The notes under the pieces were generated by a model. That model was not told the origin of the DNA and did no database searches. It saw only the letters and a program-made list of their open reading frames with translations. A stretch of 64,000 nt of DNA from Geobacter sp. FeAm09 (GTDB taxonomy: Bacteria; Desulfobacterota; Desulfuromonadia; Geobacterales; Pseudopelobacteraceae), in assembly GCF_008330225.1 (NCBI RefSeq), contig NZ_CP042466.1, positions 1,746,501 to 1,810,500 of the forward strand, in the 5' to 3' direction. Positions 1 to 7,279 of the stretch are shown here, piece after piece. Within the stretch, counting starts at the first letter, position 1. Each line of letters opens with the position of its first letter. Position numbers and translations under genes: made by a program.

Positions 1-579
1 GACAAGCTCAAGAAGCTGATGGACAAAACCAAGCAAGTACGCATCGTTGCGCCGGATACGGATCTTGCGTTCAGCATCGACGGCCTGCCGGGGATCAAGT
101 GCGACGGGCGTTTGAACATGCCGGACGGCGAGGTGTTCTCCGCACCGGTCCGGAATTCGGTCCAGGGGCACATCACCTATAACTGCCCCAGCATCTACCA
201 GGGCAAGGAGTTCAACGGCGTGCGCTTCGAGTTCAAGGACGGCAGGATCGTCAAGGCCAGCGCCGAGGCGGGCATGAGCGGGGCGCTCAACAAGATCCTG
301 GATACGGACGAGGGGGCCCGCTACATCGGCGAATTCTCCCTGGGGATCAACCCGGGCATCCGCCGCCCCATGCGCAATATCCTCTTTGACGAGAAGATCT
401 TCGGCTCGATCCACTTCACCCCGGGCCAGGCCTACGATGAGTGCGACAACGGCAACCGCTCCGCCGTCCATTGGGACCTGGTGAGAATTCTCGCCGACGG
501 CGAAATCTGGTTCGATGGCGTCCTGATCCAGAAAAAGGGGACATTCGTCCACAAGGATCTGTTGGAACTTAATCCGTGA
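1..579 (+). CDS. M29-family aminopeptidase, C-terminal part (5' truncated by window edge)
   Basis: Only the last 192 residues lie in the window; the frame is open from base 1, so the start is upstream. It resembles peptidase family M29 (AmpS/PepS, thermophilic aminopeptidases), cytosolic dimetal enzymes that remove N-terminal residues from peptides. Family-typical segments seen are MPDGEVF, then DTDEGARYIGEFSLG, then IHFTPGQAYDECDNGNRSA followed by HWD. In characterised members Glu, His and Asp residues in these blocks bind the two metals, and the Tyr helps catalysis. The C-terminal length and order of blocks look normal, and no frameshift is visible. The next gene begins about 20 bases after the stop and may be co-transcribed. 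The family call is firm; the peptide substrate is unknown. Confidence 0.88.
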   Translation, partial: DKLKKLMDKTKQVRIVAPDTDLAFSIDGLPGIKCDGRLNMPDGEVFSAPVRNSVQGHITYNCPSIYQGKEFNGVRFEFKDGRIVKASAEAGMSGALNKILDTDEGARYIGEFSLGINPGIRRPMRNILFDEKIFGSIHFTPGQAYDECDNGNRSAVHWDLVRILADGEIWFDGVLIQKKGTFVHKDLLELNP

Positions 580-599
580 CAGGAGTGGAACTTATCCGT

Positions 600-1103
600 A
601 TGAGTGACGTGAAACAGCCCGAGATCGAGTTTGATCACGATGATTTCGAGAGTGTGTCTCTCGACGATGAGCTCCGGGTGGATGAGTGCTGCCAGGAATT
701 GCTCAAGCGCTTTTACTTAAGCCTGGTGGGCAGGGGCATGACGCCGGAGCAGGCATCGGAGTTGGCCTTCAGCGCCGATCTCTATCTGCGGGACTATGTG
801 GTGGACTTTGCCCGCCAGAACGTGGCCCGGCCGCAGCCGGGCATTGTCAGGTGTTTTGCGGCCACGTGGTTCATCACCCATACCCTCGACCCGGAGATGC
901 GCATTCTGGAACGGCATCTGGCCGGCATCCGCGAGTTGTACCGCTATCTGCACGCGCAGCATCTGATCTCCCGTGAGGAACTGGATTTTCTCGAAGCGGA
1001 GGCGGACCAGACCGATTACTATGGCCAACGTATCGAGAGTTTTCTCGCGATCGTGGGCGATGGCTATTTTGCCTGGGAGGCGGAGTGCCCCCTCCGGGGC
1101 TGA
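600..1103 (+). CDS. Conserved-looking hypothetical protein, 167 aa, helical
   Basis: I do not recognise this protein. It has an acidic N-terminus, a predicted mostly helical body, an early Cys pair (DECCQELL) and many aromatic residues (RFYLSL, DLYLRDYVVDF, TDYYGQ). It has no signal peptide, membrane segment or nucleotide-binding motif. The ATG at 600 is preceded by AGGAG at 581-585, a rather long 14-base spacing. An in-frame GTG at 576 overlapping the upstream stop would add eight residues and cannot be excluded. It follows the aminopeptidase closely and precedes a noncoding stretch with an inverted repeat. Codon use matches its GC-rich neighbours, so it is probably a real cytosolic protein of unknown role. 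Confidence 0.6.
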   Translation: MSDVKQPEIEFDHDDFESVSLDDELRVDECCQELLKRFYLSLVGRGMTPEQASELAFSADLYLRDYVVDFARQNVARPQPGIVRCFAATWFITHTLDPEMRILERHLAGIRELYRYLHAQHLISREELDFLEAEADQTDYYGQRIESFLAIVGDGYFAWEAECPLRG

Positions 1104-1109
1104 ACAATG

Positions 1110-1282
1110 CCGGAATCCGCGATGCCGCCATGCCTGCTTGTCCGGAAGGCCTCAGCCTTTGCTTTCAAAGAAATGCCGCAACCTGCCGGAGTACCGTCAG
1201 AATGAGTGACGTGTACGACACGGGCGGCGTGCAGGCTCCAGCTCTTCTGGCCACTACGGCATTCCGGCATCACGGATTCCGG
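1110..1282. repeat. Inverted repeat pair bracketing 137 bases of noncoding DNA
   Basis: Bases 1110-1127 read CCGGAATCCGCGATGCCG. Bases 1265-1282 read CGGCATCACGGATTCCGG, which is its reverse complement with one mismatch in 18; looser pairing continues about seven bases inwards. The arms frame almost exactly the gap between the unknown gene ending at 1103 and the one starting at 1316. This could be a long hairpin in the leader of the downstream gene or a small nonautonomous element. No target-site duplication was seen. Confidence 0.55.
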
Positions 1283-1315
1283 GAATCTCTACGGCGTAAA
1301 AGGAGCCGGCACACC

Positions 1316-1717
1316 ATGGCAGGCAGACGTTTGAAAGGGATAACCATAACGATCCTGGCTCAGGAACACGCGAGGCAGGACTGGCACTTCGACTTCGAGG
1401 CGGATCTCTTCCGCCGCTTTTGCGAGAACCTGGCGCGGGATATGAAAAAGCTGGGGGTTGCGCTCACCGTCGTGCGCAACCGCGACGCGACCATCACCAT
1501 CAACAGCTACGCCGACCTGCTGAACTGCGTCAAGATATCCTCCCCCGACGACGGCCATGCCAACCAGTGCGTCGGGCATATCATCGGCAAGAGCGAACAT
1601 CTGGATATCATGGAGGATATCGGGGCCGCGGTGCGGCGGATCGCCTTTGCCCCGGAGACTGTTGCCCCGTCGAGCGAATTCAGAAAGGTATGCCACAACT
1701 GCGGTTGCGGATGTTGA
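1316..1717 (+). CDS. Small unknown protein ending in a CxxCxCxC motif, 133 aa
   Basis: This protein is unrecognised. The start at ATG 1316 is chosen because AGGAG at 1301-1305 sits ten bases upstream. An in-frame ATG at 1202 would give 171 residues but lies inside the inverted-repeat leader. The N-terminus is basic (MAGRRLKG), followed by a predicted beta strand (ITITILAQ), a helical segment with many charged residues, and a very Cys-rich C-terminus, CHNCGCGC, after a linker. Two further Cys occur mid-protein. The tail could bind zinc or an Fe-S centre, or form disulfides; that is inference. The DUF815 ATPase starts ten bases after the stop, so the two are probably co-transcribed and may work together. 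Confidence 0.65.
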   Translation: MAGRRLKGITITILAQEHARQDWHFDFEADLFRRFCENLARDMKKLGVALTVVRNRDATITINSYADLLNCVKISSPDDGHANQCVGHIIGKSEHLDIMEDIGAAVRRIAFAPETVAPSSEFRKVCHNCGCGC

Positions 1718-1726
1718 AACAGGACC

Positions 1727-2611
1727 ATGATAGATAACGCGGAAAGATTCGGAGCATTGCTGGAGAGGGTGGAGCGGCTTGTGGAAGGGATGATGCCCGC
1801 CGCCGTCGCCCCTCCCGATTGCGAGCATTTCCTGGCGTTCCGCTGGGAACGGACCGGCGAGCGGGGGCGCCTGGCACCGGTGATGTATCCCCACCTCTTT
1901 GATCTGAACGAATTGGTGGGCATCGACGACATCAAGGAAGAGGTGGTCCGCAACACCACCCAGTTCGTGGAGGGGCTGCCGGCCAACAATGTGCTCCTGT
2001 GGGGCGAACGGGGGTGCGGCAAGTCGTCGCTGGTCAAGGGGCTGTTGAAGCCGTTTGCCTCGCGGGGGTTGCGGATTGTGGAGCTGAAACGCTGGGATAT
2101 CATGTCCCTGCCCCACATAACCTCCCTGCTGCGGGATGCGCCGTACCGCTTCATCCTGTTCTGCGACGACCTTTCCTTTGACGAGGGGGAGGGGGATTTT
2201 CGCGCCCTCAAGACGCTTTTGGACGGCGATATCGAGGAGCGCCCCGGCAATGTGCTGATCTACGCCACCTCGAACCGCCGCCATCTCATGCCGGAGCGGA
2301 TGGAGGACAACACCGGCGACCTGGAAATACACCCCGAGGAGGCCGTGGGCGAAAAACTAGCATTGGCAGATCGTTTTGGGTTGTCGTTCGGGTTTTACAG
2401 CCTCGACCAGGACGAGTATCTGGATGTGGTCCGCTATTACGCCGCCCGCCGGGGACTCGGGGTGAAAGACACGGAACTGTGCGACCTGGCGTTGAAGTGG
2501 TCGCTGTATTCCGCGCGCCGCAGCGGGCGCTCGGCCCGCCAGTTTGTGGATGATCTGGAAGGGCGCCTGGGGCTGACGAAAAGCGGAAGGCGGAAAAAGT
2601 CCTCTCTCTGA
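1727..2611 (+). CDS. DUF815-family AAA+ ATPase, 294 aa
   Basis: This is a cytosolic P-loop ATPase of the DUF815 family, whose cellular role is not established. Residues 1-85 form a lead-in with the family-like LVGIDDIKEEVVRNT segment. Walker A is GERGCGKS at about residues 93-100, Walker B is FILFCDD at 142-148, and a sensor-1 region reads IYATSNRRH. The C-terminal part is helical and ends with a basic tail (GRRKKSSL). ATG 1727 follows the preceding stop by nine bases; an AGGA lies only two bases from it, a poor ribosome-binding spacing, so translational coupling is likely. The family's closeness to DnaA/IstB-like AAA proteins suggests remodelling activity, but the substrate is unknown. Confidence 0.85.
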   Translation: MIDNAERFGALLERVERLVEGMMPAAVAPPDCEHFLAFRWERTGERGRLAPVMYPHLFDLNELVGIDDIKEEVVRNTTQFVEGLPANNVLLWGERGCGKSSLVKGLLKPFASRGLRIVELKRWDIMSLPHITSLLRDAPYRFILFCDDLSFDEGEGDFRALKTLLDGDIEERPGNVLIYATSNRRHLMPERMEDNTGDLEIHPEEAVGEKLALADRFGLSFGFYSLDQDEYLDVVRYYAARRGLGVKDTELCDLALKWSLYSARRSGRSARQFVDDLEGRLGLTKSGRRKKSSL

Positions 2612-2652
2612 CCGGATCGGGTGTGTTTCGGGCAGGTTCAAACCGTGGAAAA

Positions 2653-2810
2653 TTGTAGCTTTCAACGGTATTATGGTGTATTTGTTAAAGCAAACACACC
2701 GTGGGGGCGGGAATCCAACGGATGGCCGCCCGCCTGAGCGCAGGAGAAGAAATAACCGAAAAGCGGCCTTGATCGCTGTCACCCCCCTTCTGCGAAGGAG
2801 AAGTTTGTCT
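2653..2810 (+). promoter_or_regulatory. Structured leader upstream of the HDOD gene
   Basis: The roughly 200 bases between the ATPase and the HDOD gene contain strong potential hairpins. GGGCGG at 2705-2710 pairs with CCGCCC at 2726-2731, with an inner ATCC/GGAT helix (2713-2716 with 2720-2723). A CCTG/CAGG hairpin follows directly. A weak promoter-like pair (TTGTAG at 2653, TGTATT at 2677) lies upstream. I compared it by eye with c-di-GMP (GEMM), cobalamin, TPP and ydaO consensus elements and found no match. A regulatory leader is possible but unassigned. Confidence 0.3.
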
Positions 2811-3653
2811 ATGGCTACCGCCGTCATACCGGAAACTGTCAGGAAACTGCTTGCTTCGCAGCCCATCGAACTGCCCATATTCCATCCCGTTGCCATCAAG
2901 CTGCAACGCATGCTTTCCGATTATGACTTTACGGTGGATGAAGTCGCCAACGTGGCTATCGAGGACCAGTCCCTGGCCACCCAGATGCTGAAGATGGCCA
3001 ATTCGCCCATGTATATGGGGCGCACCAAGGTGGCCACCATCAAGGAGGCCGTCATCCGCCTGGGGGCGCAGCAGGTTATCAACCTGGCCATCGCCGCCTC
3101 CCAGGCCGCCATCCACTCGTCCCAGAACGAAGCTCTCAACCGTTACATGAAGCAGCTTTGGCTCCACAGCCACGGTTCGGCTCTCGGCGCGCGCTGGCTG
3201 GCCCATGCCTGCGGCATGCGCGGGGTCGCGGACGAGACCTACCTGGCCGCGCTTCTGCACGACGTGGGCAAGCTCTACCTCCTCAAGGCGATCGAGCGCC
3301 TGGTGGATGCCGGCGTGATCAGTTCCCTGTTCGACGAAGAACTGATCGCCGACATCTTCGAGGCCATGCACGTGGAGCAGGGGTACCGCCTGATGCTGCA
3401 CTGGAACTTCCCGGCCATGTACTGCGATGTGGTCCGGGATCATCATCTGGAGCAGTGGGATGTGGTCAACAAAATGCTGACCATCGTCCGCTTCGTCAAC
3501 CTGGCCTGCCGCCGGGTCGGCCTTGGCCTGAAACACGATCCCGCATTGGACTTGATCGCAACCAAAGAGGCTGAAGTCCTCGATCTCAGCAGTTTCCAGA
3601 TTGCGGAACTTGAAGCGTTGCTTGAAGAATCACGGGAAACTGTCTTTGAATGA
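2811..3653 (+). CDS. HDOD-domain signalling protein, 280 aa
   Basis: The protein is a single HDOD domain, a divergent relative of HD phosphohydrolase domains that usually lacks catalysis and acts in signalling. Residues about 20-215 contain the typical order: an ELPIFHPVAIKLQRML opening, QSLATQMLKMANSPMY, IKEAVIRLGAQQVINLA, and the degenerate HD region LAALLHDVGKLYLL. The HD dyad itself (LLHDVGK) is retained, so weak hydrolase activity is not excluded. ATG 2811 has GAAGGAG at 2794-2800. The C-terminus is acidic and helical. In Geobacter relatives such proteins often sit in c-di-GMP or chemosensory contexts, but no partner is adjacent here; the nearest downstream gene is the polysaccharide locus. 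Confidence 0.85.
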   Translation: MATAVIPETVRKLLASQPIELPIFHPVAIKLQRMLSDYDFTVDEVANVAIEDQSLATQMLKMANSPMYMGRTKVATIKEAVIRLGAQQVINLAIAASQAAIHSSQNEALNRYMKQLWLHSHGSALGARWLAHACGMRGVADETYLAALLHDVGKLYLLKAIERLVDAGVISSLFDEELIADIFEAMHVEQGYRLMLHWNFPAMYCDVVRDHHLEQWDVVNKMLTIVRFVNLACRRVGLGLKHDPALDLIATKEAEVLDLSSFQIAELEALLEESRETVFE

Positions 3654-3690
3654 CTCTCGTCCGGCGGACGTTCGCGCGTCCGTTCACACG

Positions 3691-4568
3691 ATGGTGCCGC
3701 ACGCCATGTCCTTACCCGCCCTCCGGGGGTATCTCAAACTTCTTCGGCCGACGCAATGGCTGAAAAACCTGATGATCTTCTTCCCCTCTTTTCTGGGGGG
3801 ACGTTCTTCCTATCCGTTGCGTGCCCCGCTGCGCTGCTCCCGTTCGCATCCTTCTGCCTGGCGTCGAGCGCGACCTATATCCTCAATGATCTTCTGGACC
3901 GGGAACATGACCGCAACCATCCCGAAAAGAGGTTGCGGCCGTTGCCGTCCGGCCTGATATCGCCTCGTTCCGCCCGCGCGCTTGCCCTTGCCCTGGCCCT
4001 GGCCGCCATGGTTCTTGCCTGGCAGGTGTCCGGCGCGTTTCTGCTGTTGGTGCTGCTGTACGGCGGTGTCTCCAGCGCCTATTCGATCAGATTGAAGGAG
4101 TATGCGCTGGTCGATATCTTTTGCATAGCGGCCGGATTTCTGCTGCGGCTCGAGGCCGGAGGAGCGGCCTTTGGGGTGACGATCTCGGAATGGCTCTTTT
4201 TGAGCGTCTTCCTGCTGGCGGTCTTCCTCGGCACCGGCAAGCGCCTCAGCGAGAAGAACCGCCTGGGGAGGTCCGCCGCCAGCCACCGCAAGGCGCTGGT
4301 CGCCTATCCTGAAGGTTTTCTGGACGGGACCATGTACATGACCGGAGCTGCGGTGCTGGTTACGTACACCCTCTATGTCATCTCGCGCCACTCATCGCTG
4401 CTGCTCTACACGGTTCCGCTCTGTTGTTTCGGGTTATTGCGCTATATCCTCCGGGTACAGTCCGGGAAGGGGGGCGACCCGACCGAGTCGCTGACGAAAG
4501 ACCTGCCGCTGTTTATCGTCGGGCTCGCCTGGGCGGTGATGGTGGGGTGGGGGATATACGCACCATGA
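3691..4568 (+). pseudogene. UbiA-family prenyl-phosphate phosphoribosyltransferase-like gene, frameshifted
   Basis: Two overlapping frames together encode one UbiA-superfamily membrane protein, closest in pattern to decaprenyl-phosphate phosphoribosyltransferases that use PRPP. Frame one gives the N-terminus (LRGYLKLLRPTQWLKN, then MIFFPSFLGG). Frame two carries the Asp-rich motif NDLLDREHDRNHPEKRLRP, a second conserved loop (DIFCIAAGFLLRLEAGG) and about eight membrane helices. They meet at a run of six G at 3795-3800; one extra G, or a -1 slip there, joins them exactly. The start is uncertain: ATG 3691 or 3706, neither with a good ribosome site. Such enzymes often accompany O-antigen export genes, as here. 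It may be a sequencing error, a slippery site or a true pseudogene. Confidence 0.75.
3795..3800 (+). other. G6 tract at the reading-frame break of the UbiA-like gene
   Basis: Frame one reads CTG GGG GGA CGT across the tract, frame two TCT GGG GGG ACG. Family homology switches from one frame to the other exactly here, consistent with loss of one G. Confidence 0.7.
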
Positions 4569-4615
4569 TAGGAGGGGTTGCTCAATCAGTTTTTTTGCCG
4601 GGGCGCTATCATCAC

Positions 4616-4644
4616 TATACAACAAAGTGATTTTTCATTATAAT
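4616..4644 (+). promoter_or_regulatory. Candidate sigma-70 promoter ahead of wzm
   Basis: TATACA at 4616-4621 and a perfect TATAAT at 4639-4644, 17 bases apart, lie in the AT-rich gap before the ABC exporter genes. The -35 is weak (four of six). In an AT-rich region a chance match is possible. Confidence 0.4.
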
Positions 4645-4717
4645 TAGGTCGCTATGTAGTCTGAGATTTTTATGAAACCATTTTTCCTCATTTATTTTTT
4701 TCAAAACAGGTTCCGCA

Positions 4718-5491
4718 GTGATTAAGCGCCTCTATCTTTATAAGGATCTTTTGCTTGTATTTATATGGCGGGAATTTTTGATCCGTTACAAGCAGACGAC
4801 AATTGGAGTACTCTGGGCTATACTGCAACCGGTCAGTCTAATGTTGCTTTTCACCTTTATTTTTGGGGTTGTTTTGCAGACGAGCCACAAAAATTATCCC
4901 TATGTTCTTTTCTTTTATGCCGGTGTCCTACCTTGGACATTTTTTTCTGGATCAACCAATTTTGCAGTCACCAGTCTTTCGAACAATTTCAATCTGGTTA
5001 CCAAAATTTATTTTCCTCGTGAGATCATTCCCCTCTCCGGTGTTGCCATAAATCTTATTGATTACTTCATTGGTCTTTTGGTGTATTTTATTTTATTGTT
5101 GGTTTATCAGACACCACTGACTTGGAATTTTCTCTGGCTTTTTCCTCTCATGGTGATGCTGGTTGTGTACACAACCTCGATCTCGCTTTTTCTCGCCGCT
5201 CTCAATGTCTATTATCGAGATGTCAAACTTGTTTCGGCCTTTCTGTTACAATTCCTGTTTTTCGCTACGCCGGTAATCTACTCCATCGATACGGTCGAGA
5301 GTCGCTGGAAAATGTTACTATTTCTTAATCCTTTGGTATTTATTGTCGAAAATATGCGGCGCGTCACCATCGAGGGCAGAGGCATCATCATGTGGCAGAT
5401 GGCCATAGAAGTAATTGGCACTATTGCACTTTATCTTGTGATTTATCGCATCTTCGTTCGTGTTGAGAGGGCTTTTGCGGATGTCATTTGA
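4718..5491 (+). CDS. wzm: Wzm-type ABC-2 polysaccharide export permease, 257 aa
   Basis: This is the inner-membrane half of an ABC exporter that moves undecaprenyl-linked O-antigen or capsule chains across the cytoplasmic membrane. It has about six hydrophobic helices and the family-typical N-terminal amphipathic stretch LVFIWREFLIRYKQTTIGVLW. A conserved YYRDVKL loop lies mid-protein, followed by FATPVIYS and LNPLVFIVENMRR. The GTG start at 4718 has AACAGG upstream. The ATPase gene overlaps its end by 11 bases, so the two are translationally coupled. Base composition is clearly more AT-rich than genes before 4570, suggesting horizontal acquisition of this locus. The exported polymer cannot be told from sequence. 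Confidence 0.9.
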   Translation: MIKRLYLYKDLLLVFIWREFLIRYKQTTIGVLWAILQPVSLMLLFTFIFGVVLQTSHKNYPYVLFFYAGVLPWTFFSGSTNFAVTSLSNNFNLVTKIYFPREIIPLSGVAINLIDYFIGLLVYFILLLVYQTPLTWNFLWLFPLMVMLVVYTTSISLFLAALNVYYRDVKLVSAFLLQFLFFATPVIYSIDTVESRWKMLLFLNPLVFIVENMRRVTIEGRGIIMWQMAIEVIGTIALYLVIYRIFVRVERAFADVI

Positions 5492-6203
5492 ACCGGTTAT
5501 TGAGTTCAACAATGTCTGGAAGAAATATTCAAAACAGCAGGTGTTAAACAACTCGCTACGAGATGAACTGGTTTCGGTTATTACCGGTAGGAAATGTCGC
5601 GATGAGTTGGCGGATGGTGAATTTTGGGCGCTCAGGGATATTTCACTGTCTGTGAAAAAAGGGGAATGTGTTGGTCTGTGCGGCTCAAATGGCGCGGGTA
5701 AGAGTACTATTCTCAAACTGATATCTAATGTTACTTATCCGACCAAAGGGGCAATCAGTGCCCAAGGGCGGGTGGCGCCGTTGATCGAGTTGGGTGCCGG
5801 TATGCATCCGGACCTCAACGGCATCGAAAATATCTACATGAACGGCACTATCCTTGGTCTTACCATAAGAGAGCTTAAATACAAAGTTGAACAAATAGTT
5901 GACTTCTCGGAACTCCATGAATTTATAAATGTTCCGGTAAAAAAATATTCATCTGGGATGTTTTTACGGCTAGCTTTTTCCATTGCGGTTCACAGTCCGG
6001 CTGATATCTTTCTATTTGATGAAGTTTTAGCTGTGGGAGATGAAGGTTTTCAGTCAAAATGTCTTCAAAAAATTGAAAATATTAAATCTGATAACGGCAC
6101 AATATTTGTGGTAAGTCATGATACTAATGCTCTTGGCAGAATATGCGATCATATTGTTAGGCTTGAGCATGGCATTGTCTTGACGGGAGAAAAAATACAA
6201 TAA
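5481..6203 (+). CDS. wzt: Wzt-type ABC ATPase for polysaccharide export, 240 aa
   Basis: This is the cytoplasmic ATPase partner of the upstream permease. Walker A is GSNGAGKST, the signature is KKYSSGMFLRLAF, Walker B is IFLFDEVLAVGDE, and a switch His lies in VVSHD. All belong to the O-antigen/teichoic acid export branch, which has the diagnostic GAGMHPDLNGIENIY and SSGM motifs. ATG 5481 follows GAGAGG at 5465-5470. The protein stops soon after the nucleotide-binding domain, so it lacks the C-terminal carbohydrate-binding domain of long Wzt proteins. By known precedent, short forms export chains without recognising a terminal cap. Its AT-rich codon use matches wzm. Confidence 0.9.
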   Translation: MSFEPVIEFNNVWKKYSKQQVLNNSLRDELVSVITGRKCRDELADGEFWALRDISLSVKKGECVGLCGSNGAGKSTILKLISNVTYPTKGAISAQGRVAPLIELGAGMHPDLNGIENIYMNGTILGLTIRELKYKVEQIVDFSELHEFINVPVKKYSSGMFLRLAFSIAVHSPADIFLFDEVLAVGDEGFQSKCLQKIENIKSDNGTIFVVSHDTNALGRICDHIVRLEHGIVLTGEKIQ

Positions 6204-6255
6204 TTTCCTGTTCTTGTGATAATTATTTTAACGAGTTACTTTGAGAGTAATTTAG

Positions 6256-7131
6256 ATGGTTCCAATATCCCCAAGTCGCCCGAAAGTTGCCGCAGTAGTC
6301 GTGCTTTACAATCCCGATGGTTTGGTCTGTGACAATATCAGATCCTACCTCGATCAGGTTGATGTGGTATATGCTGTGGACAATTCCGATTATGAAGCGG
6401 TCCATCTTGCGCCACTTATAGCTGAGAAAAAAGTCCACTATATTCCCAATGGGAGTAACCTTGGGATTGCCAAGGCGCTTAATATAGGCGCGGAAAGAGC
6501 CATTCAGGAAGAGTACGATTATCTACTCACCATGGACCAAGATAGCTCGGCCACCGCCGACATGGTCGATGCCCTCTTGGGATGCCTTGAACCGGGCGAG
6601 GTGTCACAGGTGGGGATTGTGTCACCCTTTCATCTCACCGATATTGACACTCCACCTGTTGATAAGCCTTACCGTGAAGAGGTTCTGACTGCTTGGACCT
6701 CAGGGAATCTGCTGAATCTGAATATTTATCGGGTTGTCGGGCCCTACAGGGATGATTTTTTCATAGATTTTGTCGACCATGAATACTGCCTGAGGCTTCA
6801 AACCCATGGATACCGGGTGGTCCAGTCGAACCGTGCGGTGTTGCACCACTGTATAGGTACAAAACTGAAGAAAAACAAATTTCTTTACCTTACGCTAATT
6901 ACTTCAAATCACTCCTGCACCAGACGTTACTACATAACAAGAAACAGGTTTTTGGTGCAGAAGCAGTATGGCAAACTCTTCCCCGGATTCTTGAAGACTG
7001 ACAGAAAAAGGTTTTTTGCCGAATTGGTGAATATCTTGTTTTTCGAGCGTAATCGGTTCCGAAAATACCTGATGATATGCAGAGGGTATTGGGATTATTT
7101 GATCGGAAAGATGGGGAGACTGACCGAGTGA
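6256..7131 (+). CDS. Family 2 glycosyltransferase, rhamnosyltransferase-like, 291 aa
   Basis: This is a cytoplasmic GT-A glycosyltransferase that probably adds a sugar to the growing surface polysaccharide. The N-terminal VAAVVVLYNPDG and the segment NGSNLGIAKALNIGAE followed by DYLLTMDQDSS are typical of RfbN/WbbL-like rhamnosyltransferases, with DQD as the metal and nucleotide-sugar motif. A second acidic motif, FIDFVDHEYCLRL, supplies the likely catalytic base. The basic C-terminus with hydrophobic stretches may attach to the membrane. ATG 6256 is preceded only by a weak GAGAG. dTDP-rhamnose enzymes encoded at 9793-11687 could provide a donor; that link is inference. Confidence 0.85.
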   Translation: MVPISPSRPKVAAVVVLYNPDGLVCDNIRSYLDQVDVVYAVDNSDYEAVHLAPLIAEKKVHYIPNGSNLGIAKALNIGAERAIQEEYDYLLTMDQDSSATADMVDALLGCLEPGEVSQVGIVSPFHLTDIDTPPVDKPYREEVLTAWTSGNLLNLNIYRVVGPYRDDFFIDFVDHEYCLRLQTHGYRVVQSNRAVLHHCIGTKLKKNKFLYLTLITSNHSCTRRYYITRNRFLVQKQYGKLFPGFLKTDRKRFFAELVNILFFERNRFRKYLMICRGYWDYLIGKMGRLTE

Positions 7132-7279
7132 GCAGTCTTGTCGACCGCTAGGCACCTTTGTGAAACGGGAGCAGCGTCTGGAGGAAAAGGGCTACGGTCT
7201 ATTTCTGTGCCCAACTATCTGAGATGTTTCGACAGAGTAATATTTTTTTGTAGAAATATCCATGAACTAGGTACAAAAA

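Noticed and set aside
600-1212. Shared ATGAGTGACGTG at 600 and 1202 as a duplicated gene start
   Set aside because: Only 12 bases match and the following residues differ; the second ATG lies inside an inverted-repeat leader and a better start exists at 1316.
2653-2810. c-di-GMP (GEMM) riboswitch before the HDOD gene
   Set aside because: A GCAAAC-like string is present, but the GACGCAAAGCC core and the tetraloop-receptor arrangement are absent.
7132-7279. Short frames between the two GT2 genes
   Set aside because: One short frame looks vaguely coding but stops quickly, has no start signal and no family resemblance; it could be a decayed remnant but is not supportable.
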